Assembly: GCF_001282115.1 (NCBI RefSeq)
Contig: NZ_LJBR01000022.1
Span: forward strand, 37,054 to 101,053
Direction: 5' to 3'
Source: Streptomyces sp. NRRL B-24085
GTDB lineage: Bacteria > Actinomycetota > Actinomycetes > Streptomycetales > Streptomycetaceae
Length of the DNA stretch: 64,000 nt
Shown: positions 25,279 through 34,703 of the stretch, piece by piece
Layout of the letters: each line of letters opens with the position of its first letter
How positions within the stretch are numbered: the first letter of the stretch is position 1
The notes under the pieces: model-generated
Told to the model about the DNA's origin: nothing
Seen by the model: only the letters and a program-made list of their open reading frames with translations
Databases searched by the model: none
Position numbers and translations under genes: made by a program

Positions 25279-26280
25279 TCACAGCTCTTCGGGACCGGGC
25301 AGCGAGGCGGGAAGGCCGAACGACGGGAACAGCGCACCGTCCAGGAAGACCACGATCCGGGCGATCAGGCCGTTTCGGATCTCCAGTACGTGGATGCCGT
25401 GCGGGACGAAGGAGCCGTCCCCCGCCGGGCTGTAGGTCGCCACCGCCGGGCAGCCGTTCGCCGAGGTGGCGAGGGAGCGGTGCGGCCGGGTGAAGGCCCG
25501 ACGGTTCAGGTGGTCCACGACGGCCGCGCGGCCCAGGAACCAGGTCGGGATCGGCGGCATCTCGTACTCGATGTCCGAGCGCAGCAGCTCCGCCAGAGCG
25601 GCGGTGTCCGAAGTCTCGAAAGCACGCAGGTACTGCCGCATGATCTTCTCGTCGAGCGCCGCGTCGGCCGTGGAGCGCGACGCCGTCTCCTCCTCGTCCG
25701 GCATGTCCTGGGCCAGCGTCTCGCGGGCGCGCTGAAGCAGGCTGCGGGCGGCGGTGACGGAGATCCCGAGGAACTCGGCCGCCTCGGCGGGACGGAAGGC
25801 GACCACGTCGACGAGGATCAGGACGGCGCGCTGCCGGGCGGGCAGCCGCTGGAAGGCGGCGATGAGGGCGAGCCGGGTGCTGTCGCGGAGCGCCGCTATG
25901 CCGGCGGGATCGTCCTGCGGGGTGCCGATACGGTGCGTGGGGATCGGCCCGAGCCACGGCAGCGCGTCCGCCCGCGACAGGTCGGCGGTCTCAGGGCTCT
26001 CCGTCGCGGCGCCCAGACCTGAGGGCAGGACGCGCCGGTGGTTGCTCCGCAGGGCGCTCAGACAGGCGTTGGTCGCGATCCGGTACAGCCAGGTGCGCAG
26101 CGACGACCGTTCGTCGAAGTTGTCGTATCCGCGCCAGGCCCGGAGCAGCGTCTCCTGAAGGAGGTCCTCGGCGTCCTGGAAGGACCCGAGCATGCGGTAG
26201 CAGTGCGCGAGCAGTTCCTGCTGGTACGGGTCGGCGAGCCGGGTGAACTCGTCGCCCGTGCGGCGGTTCTCAACGGACAC
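25279..26280 (-). CDS. ECF RNA polymerase sigma factor with C-terminal SnoaL-like domain
   Basis: 333 residues. Sigma region 2 (about 10-80) has the LLAHCYRMLGSFQDAEDLLQETLLRAWRGYDNF element followed by RTWLYRIATNACL. Region 4 (about 140-195) carries LPARQRAVLILVDV and AAEFLGISVTAARSLLQRAR. A C-terminal SnoaL/NTF2-like domain (about 215-325) has EYEMPPIPTWFLGRAAV. This matches the large ECF group in which the SnoaL tail replaces an anti-sigma factor and modulates activity. Its start overlaps the end of the MFS exporter by 11 bp, so the two are co-transcribed with the exporter first. Confidence 0.92.
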   Translation of the reverse strand: MSVENRRTGDEFTRLADPYQQELLAHCYRMLGSFQDAEDLLQETLLRAWRGYDNFDERSSLRTWLYRIATNACLSALRSNHRRVLPSGLGAATESPETADLSRADALPWLGPIPTHRIGTPQDDPAGIAALRDSTRLALIAAFQRLPARQRAVLILVDVVAFRPAEAAEFLGISVTAARSLLQRARETLAQDMPDEEETASRSTADAALDEKIMRQYLRAFETSDTAALAELLRSDIEYEMPPIPTWFLGRAAVVDHLNRRAFTRPHRSLATSANGCPAVATYSPAGDGSFVPHGIHVLEIRNGLIARIVVFLDGALFPSFGLPASLPGPEEL

Positions 26281-27718
26281 CGAGTTCCTCCTGGGCGGTG
26301 GGAGCGGCCGGGCGCTGCGGGGTTCGCCGCGCGCTGGGTGTGCGGCCCGGGGTGAGGATGCCCGCGGCGGCCCCGGCGAACGCGAGCACCGCGGACGTGA
26401 TGACGGCCGCCGCGAAGCCGTCCGCGAACTGCTCCGGCGACCGGTCGCTGCCGTGGGCCGCGAACACCGCGGCGAGGACGGCGATGCCCAGGGCGCCGCC
26501 GAGTTGGCGCACGGTGCTGAAGGTGCCGCCAGCCTTGCCCATCGCCTGCGGTGGCACCGACGTCATCACCGCGCTCTGCTGGGCGGGGATGGCCATCGAC
26601 GTCCCGAGGCCCGAGATGACCAGCGCGGCGACCGAGGAGGCGTAGGGGTCGTGCTGGTGCGCGTTGACGCCCAGCCACACCAGTCCCGCGCCCTGGAGGA
26701 ACAGCCCCGACGAGATCAGCCACCGCGGGCCGATACGGTCCTGCAACCGCCCGGCGAGGGGGGCGACGAAGAACAGCGGCACCGTCCACGGCAGGAACCT
26801 GACCCCGGCGCCCAGAGGCGAGTGGCCGAGCGAGACCTGGAGGTACTGGGCGAGGAAGAAGACCGTGCTGAACAGGGACGCGGTCAGCAGGAGGGTGGAG
26901 AGGTTGCCGGCGGCGAAGGCGGGGACGCGGAACAGGCGCATCGGCAGCATCGGTTCCGCGGCCCGCCGCTCCCAGGCGATGAACGCGGCGAGCAGGACCA
27001 GGCCGCCGATCAGGGAGCCGATCACCTCTCCACTGGCCCAGCCCGCCGGGCCCGAGCGAACCAGCGCCCACACCAAGGCGAACATCGAGGCCGCGACAAG
27101 AAGGATGCCCAGGTGGTCGACGGCGACGGGCTTCCCCTTCGCCTCGGTGAGCTTGGCCATCGCGAACGGGATGACCGCGGCGATGACCGGCACGTTGATC
27201 CAGAAGATCCACTGCCAGGCCAGGCCCTGGGTGACGGCGCCGCCGACGAGCGGGCCGCCGACGACGGCGAGACCCATCACGGCAGCGTAGACGCCCATGA
27301 CGGCGCCGCGCTTGTGCGGCGGCGCGGCTGCCGTCAGGAGTGCCAGCGCGGCGGGCGAGATCATGGCGCCGCCGGCGCCCTGGAGGACGCGGGCGACGAT
27401 CAGCAACCCGATGTTCGGCGCCAGGGCGCAGGCGGCCGAGGCGAGCGCGAAGACGACCAGGCCGAGGATGTAGGTCCGCTTGCGGCCGATGCGATCGCCG
27501 AGTTCGGCACCGGGGATCATGAGCGCGGCGAAGCTGAGACTGAAGGCGTTGACGGTCCACTCCAGGCTCGTCATCGAGGCGCCCAGGTCGTGGTGGATCG
27601 TCTGGAGCGCGGTGGCGACCACGAGCTGGTCCAGTGCCACCACGAGGGCGGCGACCGCGGTCAGCACCAGTACCCACGGCAGTGCTGCCGGTGCCTTGTG
27701 GGGCGGGGCGAGGGTCAT
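26270..27718 (-). CDS. MFS drug-type exporter, 14-helix DHA2 (EmrB/QacA) family
   Basis: 482 residues with 14 predicted membrane helices. Motif A is GAELGDRIGRKRTY between helices 2 and 3. Helix 1 carries the VALDQLVVATAL region typical of EmrB/QacA proteins, and the motif-C-like GGPLVGGAVTQGLAWQWIFWINVP lies near helix 5. A good AAGGAC ribosome site precedes ATG 27718. Proton-driven efflux of hydrophobic compounds is the family role. It is co-transcribed with the downstream sigma factor, which may link export capacity to a stress response. Confidence 0.93.
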   Translation of the reverse strand: MTLAPPHKAPAALPWVLVLTAVAALVVALDQLVVATALQTIHHDLGASMTSLEWTVNAFSLSFAALMIPGAELGDRIGRKRTYILGLVVFALASAACALAPNIGLLIVARVLQGAGGAMISPAALALLTAAAPPHKRGAVMGVYAAVMGLAVVGGPLVGGAVTQGLAWQWIFWINVPVIAAVIPFAMAKLTEAKGKPVAVDHLGILLVAASMFALVWALVRSGPAGWASGEVIGSLIGGLVLLAAFIAWERRAAEPMLPMRLFRVPAFAAGNLSTLLLTASLFSTVFFLAQYLQVSLGHSPLGAGVRFLPWTVPLFFVAPLAGRLQDRIGPRWLISSGLFLQGAGLVWLGVNAHQHDPYASSVAALVISGLGTSMAIPAQQSAVMTSVPPQAMGKAGGTFSTVRQLGGALGIAVLAAVFAAHGSDRSPEQFADGFAAAVITSAVLAFAGAAAGILTPGRTPSARRTPQRPAAPTAQEELGVR

Positions 27719-27972
27719 GTTCGGTCCTTCCGATCAGGTCTTGGTGATACAGACCTGCCGGCGGTCGCCGTTTCACCGGTCGGGGACGTCCGAGGGGTGC
27801 GGCGGCCTCCACAGGCTCCGGAACTCAGGAGCGGTGCGCACGGGCTGCGCAGTCGGGCAAGAGGGGACCGGAACGCCCGAGTACATGCTGCTGCACGCGT
27901 CCGGGGCCGGCCGAGGGCGCTCCGCGGGGCGATGGGCAGAGCGGACGATGCTGTGGAGGGCACCGCGCCGGG

Positions 27973-28071
27973 GACGCGTTCCAGGACGTCTTCGCCGTCG
28001 CCCTCACCACCTGGCGTCGCGACGGCGTACCGACACCCCGACAACCCACCACCGCTGCCGACTTCGCCTGA
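27973..28071 (+). pseudogene. Possible remnant of an ECF sigma-factor gene
   Basis: A short open stretch in the 389 bp gap between the exporter and the AfsR-like gene encodes DAFQDVFAVALTTWRRDGVP, close to the region-2 helix common in actinobacterial ECF sigma factors (pattern DAxQxAFxxALxxWxxDGVP). It has no start codon or ribosome site, the next codons diverge, and a stop follows 11 codons later. This is interpreted as a decayed fragment. The rest of the gap (27719-28107) shows only the leftward promoter region of the exporter. Confidence 0.4.
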
Positions 28072-28107
28072 CGCCCTCGGACGTCGCGTCCCGCCGGAGC
28101 AACCAGC

Positions 28108-31100
28108 TCAGCGGAGCAGCAACGCCGGATCGACCCGGGCCAATGCGGCAGTTACGTCAAGTCGCCGGCCCTCGCTGTAAGCCGTGCTGAAGTCCGGCTC
28201 GCCGAGAACGGCCTGTGTGCGCGTGCGCAATGCTCGGATGTCGGGGTCCGTGGAGTCGTGGGCGCCACGCAGGCGCGCGGCGGCGCCGAGCAGGGCGGCC
28301 ACGTCATGAGGGCGCGCGTACAGCTCCGCCAAGCCGGCCACGGTCACGGCCACGGTTGCCACGAGTGGTAGGTCGCGGCTGCGTGTCGCGGCGGCATACG
28401 CCTGGTGCAGGGCGTGTGCGGCCGCCTGTCCGTCGGCGTTCCGAAGGCAGAACTCGCCTCGTACGGTCGCGATCAGGGCCTGGCCGTGTTCGCCGCCGTG
28501 CGGATCAGGCTCGCGCAGCCGGGCCTCAGCCGCGTCGATGAGCCGGCCGGCACAGTCCAGGTCGCCCGTCTGCATGTGCAGTCGGGACTCGCGGGCGTCG
28601 AGCAGGACGGCCATCTCGGGTGAGGTCGAGCGCAGCGCACGTCGGCGGGTCGCGGTGATGAGGTCGGTGGCCTCAGTTGTCCGTTCAAGACGGATGAGCA
28701 GGTCGGACTGGCGCAGGGCGAGGAAGATCTCGTCGCCAAGACTGAGGGCCCCGAACTGCTCGGCCAGCCGTTCTGCTTCCTTCAAGTCGGCGAGGGCCGC
28801 GCCCAGTTCGCCGTCGTACTGGCGCAGAAGGGAGCGCAGCGGCAGAGCCATGGCCACGGCCCAGTGATCGCCGGCCTGGGTGAAGCGGTGCAGGGCCGCC
28901 GCGACATCCTCACGTGCCTGTTCGAGGTCGCCCTGGTTCTCGTAGGCATGGGCGCGTGAGATGTGGGTGTAGCCGGCGAGCCAGGTGTCTGGCCCGTCGA
29001 TGAAGCTTCGAAGGAGCTCCTCAGTTTCCGGGGTCTTCTTCAGGAGGGCGAGACCGACGGCGGTCAGGGCGCCGGCGAAGACGGAGTGTCTGCGGCGGCC
29101 GAGCAGGCGGCCGGTGAGGGCGCTCAGGTCCGCGTCACCTTCGACCATGAGGTCCTTGACCGAGGAGCCCTGGCCAGTGTGCCTGCTGAGTCGGAGCATC
29201 GCTCGCGCGATGTCGTATCGGTCCCCGGAGCGATCGGCGGACAGCGCGACGGCCTGTGCGAGCCAGTAGGCGGCGTCTTCCTGGCGGCTCTGCATCCGCC
29301 AGTACCAGGTCAGATCGAGTGCCAGCGCGAGCGCCGTGTCGGCTGCCCCGCTGTCGCAGAGGTGACGCAGGGCGGCGATGACGTTGTCGTGCTCGGCGCG
29401 CAGGGTGCGGAGGGCGTCGATCTGTCGGGGGCCGCGGGTCAGCGGGTCGTGGTGGGCGACCAGGTCCGCCAGGTACCGGGCGGCCAAGTCGCGTACCCCT
29501 GCCGGAGGTTGGTGCGCGGCCAGACGTTCCAGTCCGTACTGCCGGATCGTCTCCAGCATGCGGTATCGGCCGCTGTCGGGTGCGAGGTGGAGCAGGGAGC
29601 GGTCGACCAGGGCGGCGAGAAGGTCGGGGATGGCGCGGACCGGAACCGCGGTTCCGGTGCAGACGGCAGCGGCTGACGCGGGCGTGACCCCACCGGGCAG
29701 TACGGCGATGCGCTCCGCAACGGTGCGTGCGTCCTCTTCGAGGAGGTCCCAGCTCCAGGCGATGACGGCGCGCAGGGTGCGGTGGCGGGCCGAGGCGGTG
29801 CGGTTGCCGGTGGTGAGCAGTGTGAACCGGTCGCTGAGCCCTCTCGCCAGGTCGGTCAGGGAGAGTGTGCGCAGGCGGGCCGCCGCCAGTTCCAGCGCGA
29901 GCGGCAGGCCGTCCAGGTCGCGTACGACGCGCAGCACTTCGGCGTGATTGCTGTCGTCGACCTCGAAGCCGGGGCGCACCGCCGCCGCCCGCTCCGTGAA
30001 CAGGCGTACCGAGGGCGCGTGGCGGACCTCTTCCACGTCCGTGTCGGGGCCTGGCACAGGCAGCGGGCCGAGGGGGACCAGCGCTTCCCCGTCGATGGCG
30101 AGCGGTTCCCGGCTGGTGGCCAGCACTCGCAGACCGACGCAGCGCCGGAGCAGCGCCGAGGTCAGGTGCGCCACGGCGTCGATCACGTGCTCGCAGTTGT
30201 CCAGCACGAGCAGGATCTCCAGGCCGTCGAGCTGATCGGCCAGGGCGGCGACTTGGGCCGAGAACTGATCGCGTGGCCGTACGACATCACGTGGCCCTCC
30301 CGCATCATGTGATCCTCCGGCATCGAAGAACGCGGGGCCGCGCAGGCCGATCGCGGCCAGGACCGCGGCGCCGACCTTGCCGGGTTCGGTGACCGATGCG
30401 AGATCGACCAGCCAGGCCCCGTCACGGTAGGCGCGTTGCCGGCGGCGGGCGCTCTCGACTGCCAGCCGTGTCTTGCCGGCTCCACCGGGACCGAGCACGG
30501 TGACCAGACGGCCGGAGCTGAACAGGGTGTCGATACGGGCGAGATCGTCGTCCCGACCGATGAAACTGGTCAGAGCAGCGGGCAGATTGCTCGGGTACGC
30601 AGGGGTCGTGGTGCGCGTGCCGAACGCGACTGGTTCCGGCTCCCGTTGGGTGCGCAGCAGACGCAGGTGCCGTTCACGCAAGGCTGCGCCGGGGTCGGTA
30701 CCGAAGGACTCGGCCAGGTGCCGGCGAAAGTGTTCGTACCGGCTCAGCGCCTCGCCCTGACGTCCCTGGGCGGTCAGGGCATCCATGAGCAGCGCGACGC
30801 CCCGCTCGTTCAGCGGCTGTTCGGACAGCAGGCTGTTCAGGCGACCGGCGGCCTGACCGGCGTCGCCGAGGGCGAGTTCGGCCTCGGCGAGGTCGGCGAC
30901 GGCCTCCAGGGAGGCGTGGGAGAGACGGGTCGCCGCTGCGGGCGCCACCGCAGCCACCACGACTGGTGGCGCGCCCAACGGCCCGCCCCACAAGGCCATC
31001 CCTTCCCGGAGCCGGACTGCCGCACCCTGCGGATCCCGGGCGCGCAGACGCTCATGTCCAGCCGCGGCGAGGTGCTCGAAGCGCAGCGTGTCCACGTCGT

Positions 31101-31395
31101 GGGCATCGGCAGTCAGTCGGTAGCCGCCCGCGACCTGTACGACCGCGGACGCGGAGCCCAATGTCCTGCGCAGCCGCGACACCAGCGCCTGCAACGCGTG
31201 CGCCGGATCGGCGGGAGAGTCCTCGGGCCAGATCGCGTCGATCAGGGCCTGCTGCCCGACCGGGCCACCTCCGGCCAACGCCAGCCGCACCAGAAGATCT
31301 TGGAGCCGGGCCCCGGGCACGGGCACAACGGTCTCGCCTCGCGACGCCTGGAACGTGCCGAGCATCGTGATGCGCAGCCGCGCCTCGCCCTCCAT
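28108..31395 (-). CDS. AfsR/SARP-type transcriptional regulator (winged helix-BTAD-NB-ARC-TPR)
   Basis: 1095 residues from ATG 31395, which has GAGGA seven bases upstream; GTG 31419 is an alternative. Order: OmpR-like winged helix (about 1-100), bacterial transcriptional activator domain BTAD (about 105-260), an NTPase of the AP-ATPase/NB-ARC class with Walker A GPGGAGKT at about 301-308 and Walker B LLVLDNCEH, then a long TPR-like helical C terminus. This is the large AfsR-like SARP architecture that activates antibiotic or developmental genes and may be controlled by phosphorylation. The nearest possible targets are the divergent SGNH hydrolase/monooxygenase genes, across a repeat-rich 347 bp gap. 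Confidence 0.92.
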   Translation of the reverse strand: MEGEARLRITMLGTFQASRGETVVPVPGARLQDLLVRLALAGGGPVGQQALIDAIWPEDSPADPAHALQALVSRLRRTLGSASAVVQVAGGYRLTADAHDVDTLRFEHLAAAGHERLRARDPQGAAVRLREGMALWGGPLGAPPVVVAAVAPAAATRLSHASLEAVADLAEAELALGDAGQAAGRLNSLLSEQPLNERGVALLMDALTAQGRQGEALSRYEHFRRHLAESFGTDPGAALRERHLRLLRTQREPEPVAFGTRTTTPAYPSNLPAALTSFIGRDDDLARIDTLFSSGRLVTVLGPGGAGKTRLAVESARRRQRAYRDGAWLVDLASVTEPGKVGAAVLAAIGLRGPAFFDAGGSHDAGGPRDVVRPRDQFSAQVAALADQLDGLEILLVLDNCEHVIDAVAHLTSALLRRCVGLRVLATSREPLAIDGEALVPLGPLPVPGPDTDVEEVRHAPSVRLFTERAAAVRPGFEVDDSNHAEVLRVVRDLDGLPLALELAAARLRTLSLTDLARGLSDRFTLLTTGNRTASARHRTLRAVIAWSWDLLEEDARTVAERIAVLPGGVTPASAAAVCTGTAVPVRAIPDLLAALVDRSLLHLAPDSGRYRMLETIRQYGLERLAAHQPPAGVRDLAARYLADLVAHHDPLTRGPRQIDALRTLRAEHDNVIAALRHLCDSGAADTALALALDLTWYWRMQSRQEDAAYWLAQAVALSADRSGDRYDIARAMLRLSRHTGQGSSVKDLMVEGDADLSALTGRLLGRRRHSVFAGALTAVGLALLKKTPETEELLRSFIDGPDTWLAGYTHISRAHAYENQGDLEQAREDVAAALHRFTQAGDHWAVAMALPLRSLLRQYDGELGAALADLKEAERLAEQFGALSLGDEIFLALRQSDLLIRLERTTEATDLITATRRRALRSTSPEMAVLLDARESRLHMQTGDLDCAGRLIDAAEARLREPDPHGGEHGQALIATVRGEFCLRNADGQAAAHALHQAYAAATRSRDLPLVATVAVTVAGLAELYARPHDVAALLGAAARLRGAHDSTDPDIRALRTRTQAVLGEPDFSTAYSEGRRLDVTAALARVDPALLLR

Positions 31396-31409
31396 CTGCT
31401 CATCCTCGC

Positions 31410-31582
31410 GTGAGCGCACGGCATGACCAAATCCGCACGCCCCTCGACAGCACCGGGCGCGGACTAGGCGGGACGGCCGCCAGATCGCCCTTCGCAGGCG
31501 GCCACACGCGGGCAGCTCACAGAGTCCCTTTCCTGGTGAGGGCTCGTGTCAGCGCGGTGTGCGCCGCCTGTGAGCGCACGGC
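31410..31582. repeat. Two 13-bp direct repeats, GTGAGCGCACGGC
   Basis: Exact copies at 31410-31422, just upstream of the AfsR-like start, and at 31570-31582, about 160 bp away in the divergent gap. The core GTG-N4-CAC is itself dyad-like. They may be binding sites for the AfsR-like protein or another regulator of both flanking genes. Confidence 0.5.
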
Positions 31583-31667
31583 GCCAGTCTGCTCGTACCG
31601 CGGTGGCCAACGGCGACCGCCGCGGGTCACCACACGACGTGCGACGACGTGACACACGACGACAAGT

Positions 31668-31699
31668 CGACACAACGACACGCCGACACGCCGACACGA
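31668..31699. repeat. Four tandem 8-bp repeats, CGACACnn
   Basis: CGACAC occurs at 31668, 31676, 31684 and 31692 with exact 8 bp spacing, 44-75 bp upstream of the SGNH hydrolase start. Further CGAC-rich sequence surrounds it. SARP proteins bind short direct repeats, usually heptamers at 11 bp spacing; the 8 bp period here does not fit that rule. Confidence 0.55.
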
Positions 31700-31742
31700 C
31701 GTAAGGCCACACGACGTACGACCCGACTGCAGGAGGTTCCCG

Positions 31743-32972
31743 GTGATCGGGACCAACACCACGAGCAACACCACGACCAACAGCGCTGCCGGCCTGGCGG
31801 ACGACGGCTGGGCTCGGACGTGGGGCGCCTCGCCCCACGCACCGGTCGAAGCGTTCGGCCCCCTGCCCTCGTTCGCCGACACGACCCTGCGCCAGGTGGT
31901 CCGCATCAGCGGAGGCGGACGGCAGGTACGGCTGCGCGTCACCAACGAGTACGGCACCGCGCCCCTGGTCATCGGAGCTGCCCGCATCGCCCTGGCGGCA
32001 CCGGACGGCGGCATCAGGCCGGGAAGCGAACGGGTCCTCACCTTCGGCGGCAAGCCGGCCGTGACCGTCCCGACCGGAGCACCGATGCTCAGCGACCCGG
32101 TCGAGCTGTCCACGCCGGCCCTCTCGGAGCTTTCCGTCAGCCTGTACCTGCCGGAGGCGGTCAAGAGCCCGACCTGCCACGCCATGGGGGTGCAGACCGC
32201 GTGGACGATCCCGGGCAACAGCGTCGACGCGCTCGCTCTGCCTGCCACAGCCGAGTCGCTGCCCCTGCAAGCCCTCATCTCCGGGATCGACGTCCGCGCA
32301 GGCGCGCCCTTGAGCACGCTCGTGGTCATCGGCGACTCCAACACCGACTGCTCGGGTACCACTCCCGACACCAACCGGCGGTGGACCGACCGCCTGGCCG
32401 AGCGTCTCGCCGAACACGGTGGGACTGCCGTCTGCGTTTCCAACCAGGGCATCAGCGGCAATCGGCTGCTGAACGAAGGGCTGGGCGAGGCAGCTCTGGC
32501 CCGCTTCGACCGCGACGTACTGGCCACTCCCGGCCTCGCCCACGTCATCGTGGCGATCGGCCTGGGCGACATCGGCGTCTCGTATGCGCCGCGCGACGGC
32601 AGCGGCCCCTCGCCGGAGTTCCTCGCCATGTTCCCCGGCGCCCCGGTGACCGCCGACGACCTGATCGCCGGCTACCGCCAGCTCATCGCCCGGGCCCGCG
32701 CCCGCGCGGTCCGCGTGTACGCGGCCACCCTCACGCCGTACGAGGGCGACGACATCTTCACCCCGGAAGGCGAGCAGGTGCGTCAGGAAGCCAACGAGTG
32801 GATCCGCACGAGCGGCGCCTTCGACGCGGTCCTGGACTTCGACGCCGTCTGGAACGACCCCGCCCACCCGGGCCGGATCAGGGAGGAGTTCCACGCCGGC
32901 GACCACCTGCACGGCAACGACGCCGGCTGCCGGGCGCTGGGTGACTCCGTCGACCTGACGCTGTTCCGGTGA
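31743..32972 (+). CDS. SGNH/GDSL-type hydrolase
   Basis: 409 residues from GTG 31743, with a perfect AGGAGG eight bases before it. An N-terminal beta domain (about 20-180, beginning WARTWGASPHAP) is followed by the SGNH esterase domain. Block I is VVIGDSNTDC (nucleophile Ser), block II QGISGNRLL (oxyanion Gly and the conserved Asn), and block V GDHLHGNDAG (catalytic Asp and His). Block III reads AIGLGDIGVS, where GxND is expected, so the oxyanion Asn appears replaced by Gly. Relatives deacylate lipids or polysaccharides and are often secreted; no signal peptide is obvious here. It is probably co-transcribed with the monooxygenase 49 bp downstream. Confidence 0.88.
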   Translation: MIGTNTTSNTTTNSAAGLADDGWARTWGASPHAPVEAFGPLPSFADTTLRQVVRISGGGRQVRLRVTNEYGTAPLVIGAARIALAAPDGGIRPGSERVLTFGGKPAVTVPTGAPMLSDPVELSTPALSELSVSLYLPEAVKSPTCHAMGVQTAWTIPGNSVDALALPATAESLPLQALISGIDVRAGAPLSTLVVIGDSNTDCSGTTPDTNRRWTDRLAERLAEHGGTAVCVSNQGISGNRLLNEGLGEAALARFDRDVLATPGLAHVIVAIGLGDIGVSYAPRDGSGPSPEFLAMFPGAPVTADDLIAGYRQLIARARARAVRVYAATLTPYEGDDIFTPEGEQVRQEANEWIRTSGAFDAVLDFDAVWNDPAHPGRIREEFHAGDHLHGNDAGCRALGDSVDLTLFR

Positions 32973-33021
32973 GCCCCGCCCGTCCACCCCTGATCACGAT
33001 CACGAGCGGAACGACTGACTG

Positions 33022-34539
33022 ATGCATGACGTACTGATAGCGGGCGCAGGCCCCGTCGGCCTTCTGCTGGCCTGCGAACTCGGCCTCGCCGGCTGCGATG
33101 TCCTGGTCCTGGAGCAGGAAGAGCGGACCACGCCCTGGAAGACGATGCCCCTCGGCATGCGCGGTCTGTCCGCGAGCTCGGTCGAGGTCTTCCACCGTCG
33201 CGGGATGCTCCGGCAGCTCCTCACCGCCTCGGGTGTCGAGAAGTACGGCACCGCGGACGAAGACCAGGACACGGCACCGGCGCCGCGCAGCGTGTCGCAC
33301 TTCGCCGGCATGATGCTCGACGCGGCCGACATCGACACCGGTGCCCTGCCCTACCGGCTCCCCGGGCCCGTGCTCGAAGGCGTGATGACGAGCCTCGAAG
33401 CGGTCGAAACCGTGCTGGCGGAGCAGGCTGCGAAGCTCGGCGTCCACATCCGCCGCGGCGCCAAGGTGTCGGACCTGCGCCAGGACACCGAAAGCGTCAC
33501 CGTGCGGGCCGGCGACCACGAACACGAGGGACGCTGGCTCGTCGGCTGCGACGGCGGACGCAGCACGGTCCGGGGCCTGGCGGGCTTCGAGTTCACCGGC
33601 ACCGAACCGGAGTTCACCGGCTACACCATGCTCGCCACCGTCGCCGACCCCGAGAAACTCCAGCCCGGCTTCAGCCTCACCCCTGACGGCATGTACCTGC
33701 GGATGCCCACCCCCGGACACATCGGCATGATCGACTACGACGGCGGAGCCTACGACCGCGCCCAGCCGCCGACCGTCCAGCACCTGCAAAGCGTGCTGCG
33801 CCACGTCTCCGGCACCGACGTCACCCTCACCGACGTCCCGCTCGCCTCGACCTTCACCGACCGGGCGAAGCAGACCACCACCTACCAGCGGGGCCGCGTC
33901 CTGCTCGCCGGCGACGCCGCCCACATCCACTCACCCCTGGGCGCACAGGGACTCAACACCGGCATCGGCGACGCCATGAACCTGGGCTGGAAGCTCGCCG
34001 CGACCGTGCGCGGCCACGCCCCCGACGACCTCCTCGGCACGTACACGCGAGAACGTCATCCGGTCGGGGCACAGATCCTGGACTGGACCCGCGCCCAGAG
34101 CGCGGTCATGAAGCCGGGTCCGCACTCCCAGGCACTCCAGGCTCTGGTCGCCGACCTGCTGAACACCCGAGACGGAACCACGTACGTGTACCACCGGACG
34201 TCGGGCGCCGCCCAGCGCTACGACCTGGGCAGCACTCACCCTCTGGTCGGCCGCAACGCTCCCGACTTCCACTTCACGGACGGAACGCACCTCAGCGACC
34301 ACATGCACGAGGGTCAGGGCGTCGCCCTCGACTTCACCACCGGTCGCAAGCTCGCCGATGCCCTCGCCGGCCACGAGGGCCTGATCCGGTACGTCGCAGG
34401 ATCAGCCAGGAACGAAGTGGGCTGCGGGGCGCTGCTCGTCCGTCCGGACGGCGTGGTCGCCTGGGCCGACGGACTCGATCCGGACCGCGACCGGTTCGCA
34501 CGCGCTGCTGCCCGCTGGTTCGGCGGCGCCGGCGCCTGA
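33022..34539 (+). CDS. FAD-dependent aromatic-type monooxygenase (class A)
   Basis: 505 residues. The FAD-binding GxGxxG motif is IAGAGPVGLL (6-15). The DG motif is VGCDGGRSTVRG, binding FAD and NAD(P)H, and the GD motif is LLAGDAAHIHSPLGAQGLNTGIGDAMNLGWKLA. A C-terminal thioredoxin-like domain follows (about 390-505). The layout is that of rifampicin monooxygenase/PgaE-type hydroxylases, which hydroxylate polyketide or phenolic substrates. It could serve a tailoring or a detoxification role; no biosynthetic core gene is in the window, so detoxification or degradation is more likely here. Confidence 0.92.
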   Translation: MHDVLIAGAGPVGLLLACELGLAGCDVLVLEQEERTTPWKTMPLGMRGLSASSVEVFHRRGMLRQLLTASGVEKYGTADEDQDTAPAPRSVSHFAGMMLDAADIDTGALPYRLPGPVLEGVMTSLEAVETVLAEQAAKLGVHIRRGAKVSDLRQDTESVTVRAGDHEHEGRWLVGCDGGRSTVRGLAGFEFTGTEPEFTGYTMLATVADPEKLQPGFSLTPDGMYLRMPTPGHIGMIDYDGGAYDRAQPPTVQHLQSVLRHVSGTDVTLTDVPLASTFTDRAKQTTTYQRGRVLLAGDAAHIHSPLGAQGLNTGIGDAMNLGWKLAATVRGHAPDDLLGTYTRERHPVGAQILDWTRAQSAVMKPGPHSQALQALVADLLNTRDGTTYVYHRTSGAAQRYDLGSTHPLVGRNAPDFHFTDGTHLSDHMHEGQGVALDFTTGRKLADALAGHEGLIRYVAGSARNEVGCGALLVRPDGVVAWADGLDPDRDRFARAAARWFGGAGA

Positions 34540-34703
34540 CCACTCACACCGGCGCCCTCGGTCGACGGGCGGACGTGTGCGGAGACGGGGCCGAAGCGTC
34601 GCCTCGTGCGCCCTCCGGGGCAGATGTCTCTCACAGGGCTTTACGGGGCATGGCCGGACGCGGACATGGAACACGTCATGAACTGACGAGAGGACGACCG
34701 AGC

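Noticed and set aside
26243..28180. Plus-strand open frame of about 645 codons over the exporter
   Set aside because: Antisense shadow; composition is highly charged and no motif is seen.
31668..31699. Short tandem repeats considered as a CRISPR array
   Set aside because: Units are 8 bp without spacers; no array-like structure or cas gene exists in the window.
31668..31699. Classical SARP heptamer sites at 11 bp spacing
   Set aside because: The repeats are spaced 8 bp, which does not fit the known rule; reported only as an unusual repeat.
31464..32987. Minus-strand open frame over the SGNH hydrolase
   Set aside because: Shadow of a gene with clear SGNH blocks and a perfect ribosome site.
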